Positions 18,862 through 28,093 of a stretch of 64,000 bases of DNA are shown here, piece by piece; within the stretch, counting starts at the first letter, position 1; every line of letters starts with the position of its first letter. Origin of the DNA: CAVVSD01 sp963750895 (GTDB lineage Bacteria; Actinomycetota; Thermoleophilia; Solirubrobacterales; Solirubrobacteraceae). Position numbers and translations under genes: made by a program. The stretch is taken from contig CAVVSD010000008.1 of the NCBI GenBank assembly GCA_963750895.1, positions 186,001-250,000 on the forward strand, given 5' to 3'. The notes under the pieces were generated by a model. The model was given only the letters and a program-made list of their open reading frames with translations, ran no database searches and was not told where the DNA came from.

Positions 18862-19627
18862 ATGCCCGACCTCACCGTCACCCTCGTCGGCGGACCGACC
18901 GCCCTGCTCGAGTACGGCGGCCTCCGTCTGCTCACGGATTCCGACGTTCGACGACGCGCCGAGGACGTACGGCCGCGACGGCGCGCCGTCACTGCAGAAG
19001 ACCGAGGGTCCCGCCATCACGGCCGACCAGATCGGGGACGTCGACGTCGTCCTGATCTCGCACGACCACCACCCCGACAACCTCGACGAGTCGGGCCGCG
19101 CCTACCTCCCACGCGCGGGACGCGTCATCACGACCGCGGCCGGCGCCGAGCGCCTCGGCGGCGGCGCGATCGGCCTCGAGCCCTGGGCCGGCACCGAGGT
19201 CGGAGCGATCTCCGTGACCGCCGTCCCCGCGCAGCACGGGCCGGACGGGACCGATCACCTCACGGGCCCCGTCATCGGGTTCGTGCTGGAGGCCGAGGGG
19301 CTGCCGCGGGTCTACGTCTCGGGCGACAACGCGTCCGTCCCCGTCGTCGAGACCATCGTGGAGCGGCTCGGCGTCATGGAGCTGGCCGTCCTCTTCGCGG
19401 GCGGCGCCTGCCTCGAGGGCCGCTTCGACGGCGCGCTGCTGACGCTGGGCGGTACGGAGGCGGCCCAGGCCGCGCGCGTCCTGGGCTCGCGCGCCGTGAT
19501 CCCGGTGCACCAGGAGGGATGGGCGCACTTCTCGGCGCCCCCCGAGGAGCTGCGCCACGCGTTCGACGAGGCGGGCCTCGCCGAGGTGCTGGTGATGCTC
19601 GCGCCGGGTCAGACCGCGGCCGTCTGA
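18862..19627 (+). CDS. MBL-fold metallohydrolase (UlaG-like), one frameshift
   Basis: About 254 residues. The ATG at 18862 begins PDLTVTLVGGPTALLEYGGLRLLTD, and at about 18938 one extra base (in ACGGATTCC) shifts the frame. The rest continues as PTFDDAPRTYGRDGAPS. The metallo-beta-lactamase metal motif is SHDHHPDN, with later HGPDGTDH, VYVSGDN and VIPVHQEGW metal-site segments. Relatives are cytoplasmic hydrolases of the UlaG/beta-lactamase-like type; the substrate is unknown. Its stop overlaps the stop of the convergent glycosyltransferase by 19 bases in an almost perfect palindrome. Confidence 0.8.
19609..19627. other. Palindromic overlap of two convergent stop codons
   Basis: TCAGACCGCGGCCGTCTGA is a near-perfect palindrome (outer 6 bases pair exactly: TCAGAC/GTCTGA). 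Read on either strand it encodes Gln-Thr-Ala-Ala-Val-stop, the C-terminus of the MBL-fold protein (plus) and of the glycosyltransferase (minus). It may act as a short bidirectional stem. Confidence 0.7.
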
Positions 19628-20826
19628 GCCGTCGCCTCGAGGACGTCGAGCGCGGCGTCCGCCGCCGGCAGCAGCTCCATCGCGTCCGCGATCCGGCCCG
19701 CGCTGGTCGCGTAGGACGGGTCGGCCAGGACGCGCTCGACGGCCGGTGCGAGCCCGTCGGTCACGTCCGCGGGCGGCATCGCGAGCAGCCGGCGCTCACC
19801 GGCATCGCCGTCGAGCGTGATGCCCGCGCCGGCGCGGGCGACGGCGGCGGCGTTCTGCCACTGGTCGAAGCTGAAGAGCGGCAGCCCGACGGAGGGCACG
19901 CCGTGCGCGAGCGCGCCGAGCATCGATCCGTAGCCGCCGTGCGTGACGACGGCCGACGCGTGCGACAGCACGGTCTCCTGCGGGACCCACGACTCGACCC
20001 GGACGTTGCCGGGCAGCGCGCCGAGCTCGGAGAGGTCGCGACCGTCGCCGACCGTGATCAGGACGCGCGCGTCGAGCGGCGCGAGCGCGTCGATCGTCGT
20101 GCGGTAGAGGTCGGGGAAGTACGGCAGCCCGGCGCCGCTGGTCACGGACCCGAACGACGCGTAGACGAGCGGCGCGTCGTCGAGCCCCGGCCACCAGCCC
20201 GCCGGCAGCGCGAGCCCGTCGTCGCGGACGGGATGCCGGAAACGACGGGTCGACGCCGGCGCGGGCGCCGCGGGGCCCTCGAGGAGGTCGGGCACCATCG
20301 TGAGGTACGGGGTCCCCCGCAGCGCGCGCCCGTCGGGGTCCGGCTCGAGGTCGTGCTCCGCGCGCAGCTCGTCGAGCACCGGCGCCACGAGGCCGTCGCC
20401 GTACTCCTCGACCGACCCGATCGCGAGCCCGACGCGCACGACCGGCACGCCGAGCATCTCGCCGACCAGGGTCGAGGCGAACTCCCAGCTCTCGCGCACG
20501 ATCACGTCGGGGCGCCACTCCTGCACGATGCGCCGCAGCGCGGGCAGCGCGTGCTCGGTGTCCAGGCGGCCGAAGTACTCGGTCAGCATCGCCCGGTTCG
20601 CCTCGTCGAAGGACGACTCCATCATCGCCGCCATCCGCGGGCGCCACACCTCGGGCGGGGCGGCGGGCACGGGGGTCGACGGGAGGCCGAGCCTGCGCGC
20701 GTTGGGCTGGTGGGCCTCCTGCACCGCGGCGAGGACCTCGTGGCCCGCGCGCAGCGCAGCGTGTGCGAAGGGCGCGATCGGGGTCAGGTGCCCCGAGCTG
20801 CCGCGGCTCGTGATCAGGATGCGCAT
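19609..20826 (-). CDS. MGT/UGT-type glycosyltransferase (GT1 family)
   Basis: 405 residues from ATG 20824-20826 (RILITSRGSSGHLTPIAPFAHAA), the standard N-terminus of macrolide/erythromycin-type glycosyltransferases. The C-terminal donor-binding half is well kept: LVYASFGSVTSG, VRVESWVPQETVL, VTHGGYGSMLGALAHGVPSVGLPLFSFDQWQNA (the HGG...DQ motif for the nucleotide sugar). The family transfers a sugar from UDP- or dTDP-sugar to small lipophilic acceptors, usually in the cytoplasm. There is no signal or membrane segment. It ends tail to tail with the MBL-fold gene, and the two proteins share the same last five residues, QTAAV. Confidence 0.88.
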   Translation of the reverse strand: MRILITSRGSSGHLTPIAPFAHAALRAGHEVLAAVQEAHQPNARRLGLPSTPVPAAPPEVWRPRMAAMMESSFDEANRAMLTEYFGRLDTEHALPALRRIVQEWRPDVIVRESWEFASTLVGEMLGVPVVRVGLAIGSVEEYGDGLVAPVLDELRAEHDLEPDPDGRALRGTPYLTMVPDLLEGPAAPAPASTRRFRHPVRDDGLALPAGWWPGLDDAPLVYASFGSVTSGAGLPYFPDLYRTTIDALAPLDARVLITVGDGRDLSELGALPGNVRVESWVPQETVLSHASAVVTHGGYGSMLGALAHGVPSVGLPLFSFDQWQNAAAVARAGAGITLDGDAGERRLLAMPPADVTDGLAPAVERVLADPSYATSAGRIADAMELLPAADAALDVLEATAQTAAV

Positions 20827-20888
20827 CGTCCGCCGAGAAGACCACCGCCGTACGGCGCGCGCCGTACGGGTACCCACACACCCGCCGC

Positions 20889-21656
20889 TCAGCAGCGGCC
20901 GATGAGCGGCTTGCGCTTGCCGCGCAGCCCGACCACGGTGCGCGACGCGTTGTTCGTCTCGTCGCCCTCGACGATGACGTTCGTGGGATCGGCGATCTGC
21001 CACAGGGCGAAGCAGCCGCGCAGGCCGGTCACGTCGACGAAGTTCTCGTGGTAGGTCGCGGGGTACACGTCCGCCCAGCCGACGGAGGTCCCGAGCCGGA
21101 CGGCGCGGCGCGTGCGGTCCTGGCTGCACGCGCCGTACACGCGGGTGCGCGGCGAGCGCGACGACGGTCGCAGGCGCTGCAGGTCGCGGAAGCAGTACAC
21201 GAGCTTGGGCCCGGTGCGGACGAGCTGCCGCGTCGCCACGGGGCCCATCGTCCAGAGCTCGAAGCGGGCCGCGTTGACGAACTTCCAGTAGCCGCCCTGC
21301 CCAGGGATGTGCTTGAAGACGATCGCGCCCTGGCTCGGGACGGTGACGTGCCCGCCCGAGCGCGTGGGGATGCGCTGGCGCACGGTCATCGTCCGCGACG
21401 ACGGCGGCCGGTGCCCGAGCAGCGTGACCGGGCCGCGGCCGACGGAGAGGATCGCGTTGGCGGCGTAGAGCAGCGTCCGGCCGCCGCGCGTGCGCTCGAC
21501 CCGCAGGTCGTACGGCGCGCGCATGCGCAGGTCCGGGCAGCGCAGCGCCGGGTCGGCGCAGTTCACCGCCGCCGGGGGCGCCTGCGCGGACGCCGGGGTG
21601 GCGAGCACCGCCGCCGCGACGGCGACGGCCGCCAGGCAGATGGGGGCGATGCGCAT
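20889..21656 (-). CDS. Secreted lysyl-oxidase-fold protein lacking the copper-histidine motif
   Basis: 255 residues from ATG 21654-21656, with a signal peptide (IAPICLAAVAVAAAVLATPASA). It aligns by eye with the lysyl oxidase domain: LVYCFRDL corresponds to FCLED, GTSVGWADVYP to G.S.G..D.Y, NFVDVTGLRG to W.DIT.., and ADPTNVIVEGDETNNA to NP...ESDYTNN. The animal copper motif W-x-W-H-x-C-H-x-H-Y-H is not there. The corresponding stretch is IPGQGGYWKFVNAARFELW with at most one His. It therefore has the fold but probably not the classical amine oxidase activity. Four Cys (about 31, 39, 157 and 178) could form disulfides. It is a single gene, divergent from the permease. Confidence 0.65.
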   Translation of the reverse strand: MRIAPICLAAVAVAAAVLATPASAQAPPAAVNCADPALRCPDLRMRAPYDLRVERTRGGRTLLYAANAILSVGRGPVTLLGHRPPSSRTMTVRQRIPTRSGGHVTVPSQGAIVFKHIPGQGGYWKFVNAARFELWTMGPVATRQLVRTGPKLVYCFRDLQRLRPSSRSPRTRVYGACSQDRTRRAVRLGTSVGWADVYPATYHENFVDVTGLRGCFALWQIADPTNVIVEGDETNNASRTVVGLRGKRKPLIGRC

Positions 21657-21816
21657 GGGCGAGGACGGTACCCGCGCCGGCGCTTCGGACACTCGGTCCA
21701 TTCCTGTGGATCGCTCTCTGGACCATTGGCCGAGGACACGTCGCGTCGGCGGAGGTGGACTGCCCTGCGGGCCGCTGGGCCCACCCGGATCACGCACCCA
21801 CTGGAGGACGAACACC

Positions 21817-23389
21817 ATGGATCAGGCCGCCGCATCGGCTGCCCCGGCCACCCAGGCCGCTCCCGGGAACCTGCGCGCGAACGCGCTGGGCCTCCCGAGC
21901 GTCCTGTTCTGCATCGTCACGGGCGCCGCGCCCCTCGCGGCGATGATCTTCAACGTGCCCGTCGCCGTGCTCGGCGGCGGCTACGCCGCCCCGGCGGCGT
22001 TCCTCATCGCGACCATCGCGCTGACGATCTTCTCCGTCGGCTACATCGAGATGAGCCGGCGCGTCACCTCGGCAGGCGGCTTCTACGCCTTCATCACCCG
22101 TGGGCTCGGCTCGATCATGGGCCTCGGGTCGGGCGTGTTCATCGCCATCTGCTACCTCATCTTCACCTGCGCGGTGCTCGGGACCATGAGCTACTTCGCG
22201 GCGACGAGCATCGAGGCCTGGACGGGCATCGACCTGCCGGCCTGGGTCTACATGGCCATCGGCCTGGCGATCATGGCCTCGCTGGCGTTCTTCCACATCG
22301 AGCTGACCGCGAAGATCCTCGGCGTCGCGCTCGTCTGCGAGGTCCTCGCGCTGCTCGTGCTGTCGGCGGGCATCATCGGCCACGGCGGCGGGCCCGACGG
22401 CTTCGAGGCCGCGCCGCTCGAACCCGTTCGACATCTTCGACAACAGCGCGGCCATCGCCATCTTCGGCGCCGGCGCGACCGGCATCGCCATCTTCGGCGC
22501 GTTCTGGTCGTGGGTCGGCTTCGAGATGGCGCCGAACTACGCGGAGGAGTCCCGCGATCCGAAGCGCATCGCCAAGCTGGCGACCTACGCGTCGGTCATC
22601 GGCCTGGGCGTCTTCTACATCTTCTGCTCGTACATGTTCGTCACCGGCTGGGGCCTCAACGGCTCGGCGGCTGCGGTCAACAGCCAGTTCTCGGGCGAGA
22701 TCGCGTCGGCCTGGTACCCGCTGACGGACCGGTTCGTCGGCACCGGCCTCACGACGATCTTCGAGGCGCTGGCGATCACGAGCTCGTTCGCCTGCGCGAT
22801 GGCGTTCTTCAACACGAGCGCCCGCTACCTGTACGCGCTCGGGCGCGAGAACGTGCTGCCCTCGGCCTTCGCCCGCACGCACCCGACGCACCAGAGCCCC
22901 TACATCGCGGCGCTGGTCGTCGCCGGCTTCGTGTTCCTCTACTGCCTGGGCTTCGTCCTGGACGACTCGAGCACGGAGGCGGCGCTGCTGAAGCTCGGCA
23001 CGTACAGCCCGCTGCTCGGCGTGCTGGGCATCCTGTTCGTGCAGGGCGTCTGCTCCGTCGCCGTCATCAGGTACTTCATGACGGAGGCGCGCGACGGCTT
23101 CCACTGGTTCAAGACGCTGGTCGCTCCCGTGTTCGGCACGCTGTTCATGGCGGGCGCCTGCTACCTGCTCATCTCCAACCGGGCCTCGCTCGCCGGGGCC
23201 GGTGACGCGCCGTTCATCAAGTACCTGCCCTACGTCGCGATCGTGCTCTTCCTCATCGGGATCGTCGCCGCGTTCTACTTCCGGGCGGCGGACCATGAGC
23301 GCTACGAGGGCATCGGGCGATTTGCGGTCGAGGAGGAGTTGAGTCACGATCCGGTGATGAGCCCGGAGTTCGCCCCGATTCGTACCTGA
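21817..23389 (+). CDS. APC-family amino acid/amine permease, one frameshift
   Basis: About 523 residues from ATG 21817, with GGAGGACG about 10 bases upstream. It has twelve predicted membrane helices. The N-terminal APC motif reads LPSVLFCIVTGAAPLAAMIFNVPVAV with the unwound helix-1 region, followed by SAGGFYAFITRGLG. A one-base loss at about 22424 interrupts the frame after GFEAAPLE, and the protein resumes as NPFDIFDNSAAIAIFG, FGAFWSWVGFEMAPNYAEE. The C-terminus is hydrophilic. It lies 12 bases before a copper amine oxidase, suggesting uptake of the amine that the oxidase degrades. Confidence 0.85.
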
Positions 23390-23401
23390 GGAGCCGACCA
23401 G

Positions 23402-25393
23402 ATGGAGCCAGTCTCGATCCCGACCGGGACCGCGGTGCATTCCCTCGAGCCGCTGACTGCGGACGAGGTCACCGCGGCGTCCGGGATCCTCAAGCGAGAG
23501 AAGGGCCTCGCCGCCACGGCGCGGTTCGTCTTCATCTCGCTCAACGAGCCTTCCAAGGACGCGCTCGCCGCAGCGGAGACACCGCCGCGCGAGGCGCACA
23601 TCGTCCTGTACGAGAAGGCCGAGCGGAAGACCTACGAAGCGGTCGTGGACCTCGACGCCGACAGCGTCCTGAGCTACGAGGCCATCGAGGGCGTCCAGGC
23701 GCCGATCATGGCCGAGGAGTTCATGGAGTGCGAGGAGGTCGTGAAGAAGGACCCCCGCTGGCAGGAGGGCATGCGCAAGCGCGGGGTCGAGGACTTCGAG
23801 CTCGCGATGATCGACCCGTGGGCGTCGAGCTACACGGGGCCGGACGACCATCCCTCCAAGCGGCGCATCTGCCGTCCGCTGACGTGGGTGCGCTCCGAGC
23901 CCGGTGAGCACGGCTACGCGCGGCCGGTCGAGAACCTCGTCGCGACGGTCGACCTCGACACCATGGAGGTCGTCGACGTCGCCGACTACGGCGTCGTGCC
24001 GCTCCCCGAGGCGCCCGGCAACTACGAGGAGCCGTGGATCTTCGAGGACGGCAACGTCCCGTCGTTCAAGCAGTACCGCGACGACGTCAAGCCGATCGAG
24101 ATCACGCAGCCCGAGGGCCCCAGCTTCACGGTCGACGGGCACCACGTGCAGTGGCAGAAGTGGGACCTGCGCATCGGCTTCACGCCGCGCGAGGGCCTCG
24201 TCCTGCACCAGATCGGCTACGACGACCGCGGCACGCTGCGGCCGATCATCCACCGCGCCGGCCTGGCGGAGATGTACGTGCCGTACGGGGATCCGGCGCC
24301 CACGCACCGGATCAAGAACGTCTTCGACCAGGGCGAGTACGGCATCGGGTGGCTGGCGAACCCGCTGACGCTCGGGTGCGACTGCGTCGGGCACATCCAG
24401 TACTTCGACGCCATCGTCAACGATCAGGACGGCAACCCCGTCACGATCGAGAACGCGATCTGCATGCACGAGGAGGACGCAGGCATCGCGTGGAAGCACA
24501 CCGACTTCCGCACGGAGAAGGTGGAGGTGCGGCGGCTGCGGCGGCTCGTCATCTCGACGATCGTCACCGTCGGCAACTACGAGTACGGGTACTTCTGGTA
24601 CCTCTACAACGACGGCACGATCGAGTACGAGGTCAAGCTGACCGGCGTGCTCTCGGTCGGCGCCTACAACGTCGGTGAGACGCCCGAGTACGGCACGATC
24701 ATCAGCCCCGGCCTGTACGCGCCGAACCATCAGCACTTCTTCTGCGTGCGGATGGACATGGCGGTCGACGGCCCGCTGAACACGGTCGTCGAGGTCGACT
24801 CGGTCACCGAGCCGGTGGGCCCGTCCAACCCGACGGGCAACGCCTGGAAGGCCGTGCCGAAGGTCCTCGAGACCGAGACCGAGGCCGTCCGGTCGATCGA
24901 CCAGACGAAGGCCCGCTTCTGGAAGATCCAGAGCGCCGACAAGGCGTCCCCGTGGGGCGTGCCGACCGCGTTCAAGCTCATGCCGGGCGACCACGCGGCG
25001 CCGGTGTTCGGCCAGGAGACGGGCTACGGCCCGCGCTCTGGCTTCACGAAGGCGAACCTCTGGGTCACGAAGTACGACCCGAAGGAGCGCTTCGCCTCCG
25101 GCGAGTACCCGAACCAGCACCCCGGTGGCGAGGGCCTGCCGTCGTACGTCGCCTCCGACGAGAACATCGTCGGCGAGGACCTCGTCGTCTGGTACTCGTT
25201 CGGCGCCCACCACATCGTCCGGCCGGAGGACTGGCCGGTCATGCCGGTGAGCCACATCGGGTTCAAGCTGAAGCCGTCGGGCTTCTTCGACGGCAACCCG
25301 GCGCTGGACCTGCCGCCGTCGGCGGACCACAAGTCGTGCTCGCACCACGCGAACGGCTCCAACGGCTCGAACGGGAGCAACGGGCACCACTAA
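23402..25393 (+). CDS. Copper-containing primary-amine oxidase (TPQ cofactor)
   Basis: 663 residues, close to the usual 640-680. The cofactor tyrosine is Tyr393 in VGNYEYGYFW (consensus N-Y-x-D/E-Y). The catalytic base Asp309 is in NVFDQGEYG, 84 residues before the Tyr, the same spacing as in Arthrobacter globiformis amine oxidase. Copper ligands are His443 and His445 (NHQHFF) and His618 (VSHIGFKL). The enzyme converts R-CH2-NH2 plus O2 and water to aldehyde, NH3 and H2O2. No signal peptide, so cytoplasmic. The C-terminus ends in a low-complexity Asn-Gly-Ser tail (NGSNGSNGSNGHH). It follows the permease by 12 bases and precedes an ABC exporter by 10. Confidence 0.95.
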   Translation: MEPVSIPTGTAVHSLEPLTADEVTAASGILKREKGLAATARFVFISLNEPSKDALAAAETPPREAHIVLYEKAERKTYEAVVDLDADSVLSYEAIEGVQAPIMAEEFMECEEVVKKDPRWQEGMRKRGVEDFELAMIDPWASSYTGPDDHPSKRRICRPLTWVRSEPGEHGYARPVENLVATVDLDTMEVVDVADYGVVPLPEAPGNYEEPWIFEDGNVPSFKQYRDDVKPIEITQPEGPSFTVDGHHVQWQKWDLRIGFTPREGLVLHQIGYDDRGTLRPIIHRAGLAEMYVPYGDPAPTHRIKNVFDQGEYGIGWLANPLTLGCDCVGHIQYFDAIVNDQDGNPVTIENAICMHEEDAGIAWKHTDFRTEKVEVRRLRRLVISTIVTVGNYEYGYFWYLYNDGTIEYEVKLTGVLSVGAYNVGETPEYGTIISPGLYAPNHQHFFCVRMDMAVDGPLNTVVEVDSVTEPVGPSNPTGNAWKAVPKVLETETEAVRSIDQTKARFWKIQSADKASPWGVPTAFKLMPGDHAAPVFGQETGYGPRSGFTKANLWVTKYDPKERFASGEYPNQHPGGEGLPSYVASDENIVGEDLVVWYSFGAHHIVRPEDWPVMPVSHIGFKLKPSGFFDGNPALDLPPSADHKSCSHHANGSNGSNGSNGHH

Positions 25394-25403
25394 TCTCGAA
25401 GTA

Positions 25404-27170
25404 GTGCAGCAAGGCAACGGTCGCCGGATCGCCTCACTCTTCAAGCCGTACAAGGGGCGCCTGGCGGCCGTTCTGCTGCTGATCATCGTCTCGGCGGGCC
25501 TGGGGATGGTCTCGCCGTTCCTCCTCCGGGGGATCCTGGACACCGCCATCCCCGATCAGGACCGCGAGCTCCTCACGGTGCTCGTCGTCGGGATGATCGC
25601 CATCGCGATCGTCACCGGCGTCCTGAGCGTCGCGCAGACCTGGCTGTCCAACGTCGTCGGCCAGAAGGTCATGCACGACCTGCGCGCCGCGGTGTACCGC
25701 CACCTGCAGCGGCTGTCGCTCGCGTTCTTCACGCGGACGCGGACCGGCGAGGTGCAGTCGCGCATCGCCAACGACATCGGCGGCGTGCAGACGGTCGTGA
25801 CGTCGACGGCGACGTCGATCGTCTCCAACGTCACGACGGTCCTCGCGACGGTCGTCGCCATGGTCCTGCTCGACTGGCGCCTGGCGGTGATCAGCCTCGC
25901 GCTGCTGCCGTTCTTCGTGTGGCTGACGCGGCGGGTCGGCACCGAGCGCAAGGTCCTCACGTCGCAGCGCCAGGGGCGCCTGGCGGACATGAGCACGCTC
26001 GTCGAGGAGTCGCTGTCGGTCTCAGGCGTGCTGCTGGGCAAGACGATGGGCCGCTCGGCGGCGCTGGCGGACCGCTTCGAGAAGGAGTCCGAGGGCCTGG
26101 CCGACCTGATGGTGCGTCAGCAGATGGCGGGCCGCTGGCGGATGTCGACGGTCCAGATGAGCTTCGCGATCATGCCGGCGATCGTCTACTGGCTCGCCGG
26201 GCAGCCGTTCGCGACGACGGGCGCCAACGCCATCTCGATCGGCACCGTGGTGGCCTTCACCACGCTGCAGACGCGGCTCTTCTTCCCCATCGGCCAGCTG
26301 CTGTCCGTCGGCATCGACATCCAGACGTCGGGCGCGCTGTTCGAGCGGATCTTCGAGTACCTCGACCTGCCGGTCGACCTGGAGGAGGGCACGGTCGCGC
26401 TCGGGGCGGGCAGCAAGCGCGTCCGCGGCGAGGTCCGGCTCGAGCACGTCGGGTTCACGTACGAGCCCGGCGGCGCGGCGATCCTGCAGGACGTCGACCT
26501 CGTGGTCCCCGCCGGGTCGACGACCGCGATCGTCGGCGAGACGGGCGCGGGCAAGACGACGGTCGGCTACCTCGTGGCGCGGCTCTACGACCCGACGTCC
26601 GGCGCGGTGACGGTCGACGGCGTCGACCTGCGCGACCTCACGTTCCCGTCGCTGACCGACACGGTCGGCCTCGTCTCCCAGGACACCTACCTCTTCCACG
26701 CGAGCGTGCGCGAGAACCTGCGCTTCGCCCGGCCCGACGCGACCGACTCCGAGCTCGAGGCGGCGGCGCGCGCGGCGCAGATCCACAACCTGATCAGCTC
26801 GCTGCCGGACGGGTTCGACACGGTCGTCGGCGAGCGCGGCCACCGCTTCTCCGGCGGCGAGCAGCAGCGGCTGGCGATCGCGCGGACGATCCTGCGCAAC
26901 CCGCCCGTCCTCGTGCTGGACGAGGCGACGAGCGCGCTGGACAACGAGACCGAGGCGCTCGTGCAGCAGGCGCTGGAGAGCCTCTCGGAGGGGCGGACGA
27001 CGATCGCCATCGCGCACCGTCTCTCGACGGTGCGCAACGCCGACCAGATCGTCGTGCTCGACCACGGGCGCGTGGCGGAGCGCGGCACGCACGACGAGCT
27101 GCTCGCGCTCGGCGGCCGCTACGCGGGCCTCGTGGCCCGCGCGGGCGGCAGCACCCTCATCCAGGCCTAG
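25404..27170 (+). CDS. ABC transporter, fused permease and ATP-binding protein (MsbA/LmrA type)
   Basis: 588 residues from GTG 25404. It has an N-terminal six-helix exporter domain (about 1-320; helices near 20-40, 55-77, 132-170 and 250-290), then a nucleotide-binding domain. Walker A is GETGAGKTT, the Q-loop is GLVSQDTYLF, the signature is FSGGEQQRLAIA, Walker B is VLVLDEATSALD and the switch His is in IAIAHRLSTV. All catalytic elements are intact, so an active homodimeric exporter is expected. It is downstream of the amine oxidase in the same direction, but a functional link is not shown. The stop (TAG) overlaps the stop of the convergent oxidoreductase by four bases (CTAG). Confidence 0.93.
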   Translation: MQQGNGRRIASLFKPYKGRLAAVLLLIIVSAGLGMVSPFLLRGILDTAIPDQDRELLTVLVVGMIAIAIVTGVLSVAQTWLSNVVGQKVMHDLRAAVYRHLQRLSLAFFTRTRTGEVQSRIANDIGGVQTVVTSTATSIVSNVTTVLATVVAMVLLDWRLAVISLALLPFFVWLTRRVGTERKVLTSQRQGRLADMSTLVEESLSVSGVLLGKTMGRSAALADRFEKESEGLADLMVRQQMAGRWRMSTVQMSFAIMPAIVYWLAGQPFATTGANAISIGTVVAFTTLQTRLFFPIGQLLSVGIDIQTSGALFERIFEYLDLPVDLEEGTVALGAGSKRVRGEVRLEHVGFTYEPGGAAILQDVDLVVPAGSTTAIVGETGAGKTTVGYLVARLYDPTSGAVTVDGVDLRDLTFPSLTDTVGLVSQDTYLFHASVRENLRFARPDATDSELEAAARAAQIHNLISSLPDGFDTVVGERGHRFSGGEQQRLAIARTILRNPPVLVLDEATSALDNETEALVQQALESLSEGRTTIAIAHRLSTVRNADQIVVLDHGRVAERGTHDELLALGGRYAGLVARAGGSTLIQA

Positions 27171-28024
27171 GCGAGCGACTCCACGCCCTCGCGCAGGGTC
27201 GTCGTCGGGCGGCCGAGGACGCGGCTGAGGTCGCCGGGCTCGACGACGAGCGCGCCGGTGGCGATGTTCGCGTCGAGGGCGGCGACGAACCCGGCCGTGT
27301 CCTGCGGGAGGCCGGCCTCGACGAGCGCGGCGATGTGCTCGTCGGTGCTCACGTCGCGGTTGGCGACCGGCGTGCCGAGGACGTCGGTCAGCGTCGCGGC
27401 GAAGTCGTCCCACGTCCACGCCTCGTCGCCGGCGAACTCGTAGACCGTGTTCTCGTGGCCGTCGGAGGTCAGGACGGCGGCGTGGCCCGCGGCCAGGTCC
27501 TTGCGCGGCACGGCCGGGATGCGGCCGCCGTGGGTGCTCCCGATGATCTGCCCCGTCGCCTTCGCGGCCGCCACGGTGTCGCCGTAGTTCTCGTAGTACC
27601 AGTTGTTGCGCATGATCGAGTACGGGATGCCGGAGGCCTGGACGACCTCCTCGGTGGCCTTGTGCTCGGGCGCGAGGATGAGGTCGGTGTCGGAGGCCTT
27701 CGGGGCGCTCGTGTAGCCGATGAACGAGACGCCGGCGTCCTTGGCCGCCTCGACGACGTTCGTGTGCTGCGGGACGCGCTGCCCGACCTCGTTGCCGGAG
27801 ATGAGCAGGACGCGGTCGACGCCCTCGAACGCGGCGCGCAGCGCGGCGGGGTCGTCGTAGGAGGCGACGCGCACGTCGACGCCCTTCGCCGCGATCGGCG
27901 CGGCCTTGTCGGGGTTGCGGACGACGGCGACGACCTGCTCGGCGGGGACGCGCTGCAGCAGCTCGTCGATCACGAGCTCACCGAGCTGACCGGTGGCGGC
28001 GGTGACCGCGATGGTCTGGGACAT
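27167..28024 (-). CDS. NmrA-like NAD(P)H:quinone oxidoreductase (QorB/YtfG type)
   Basis: 285 residues from ATG 28022-28024. The N-terminal cofactor motif is AVTAATGQLGELVID (G-x-x-G-x-x-G variant TGQLG), then VVAVVRNPDKA and VLLISGNEVGQR. The middle reads YSIMRNNWYYENYG and the C-terminus GDEAWTWDDFAATL, matching the QorB/NmrA-like atypical SDR group. The catalytic Tyr-x3-Lys is absent, as is usual there. Known relatives reduce quinones with NADPH. It is divergent from an HxlR regulator, the same pairing as qor2/QorR in Corynebacterium, which suggests induction by quinone or diamide stress. Confidence 0.88.
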   Translation of the reverse strand: MSQTIAVTAATGQLGELVIDELLQRVPAEQVVAVVRNPDKAAPIAAKGVDVRVASYDDPAALRAAFEGVDRVLLISGNEVGQRVPQHTNVVEAAKDAGVSFIGYTSAPKASDTDLILAPEHKATEEVVQASGIPYSIMRNNWYYENYGDTVAAAKATGQIIGSTHGGRIPAVPRKDLAAGHAAVLTSDGHENTVYEFAGDEAWTWDDFAATLTDVLGTPVANRDVSTDEHIAALVEAGLPQDTAGFVAALDANIATGALVVEPGDLSRVLGRPTTTLREGVESLA

Positions 28025-28058
28025 GGAGGCGGGGCCTTTCTTCGTTCTCAGTTGACGC

Positions 28059-28083
28059 TTACGGATCTATAGCGCATCCGAAT
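28059..28083. promoter_or_regulatory. Divergent promoter and candidate HxlR operator
   Basis: TTACGGAT (28059-28066), nine bases, ATCCGAAT (28076-28083): arms match at CGGAT/ATCCG. The minus-strand -10-like TATAGA (complement of 28066-28071) sits inside the repeat, so a bound regulator would block the quinone-reductase promoter. A second small palindrome, CCGAATCGG, is at 28078-28086. The position suits an HxlR autoregulator. Confidence 0.45.
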
Positions 28084-28093
28084 CGGAAGTAAC

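Noticed and set aside
25351..25390. Short tandem repeat (Asn-Gly-Ser codons) as a separate repeat element
   Set aside because: It is simply the low-complexity tail of the amine oxidase.
22373..25549. Long minus-strand open frame opposite the permease and amine oxidase
   Set aside because: No domain motif, antisense composition; both plus-strand genes have full active-site motifs.
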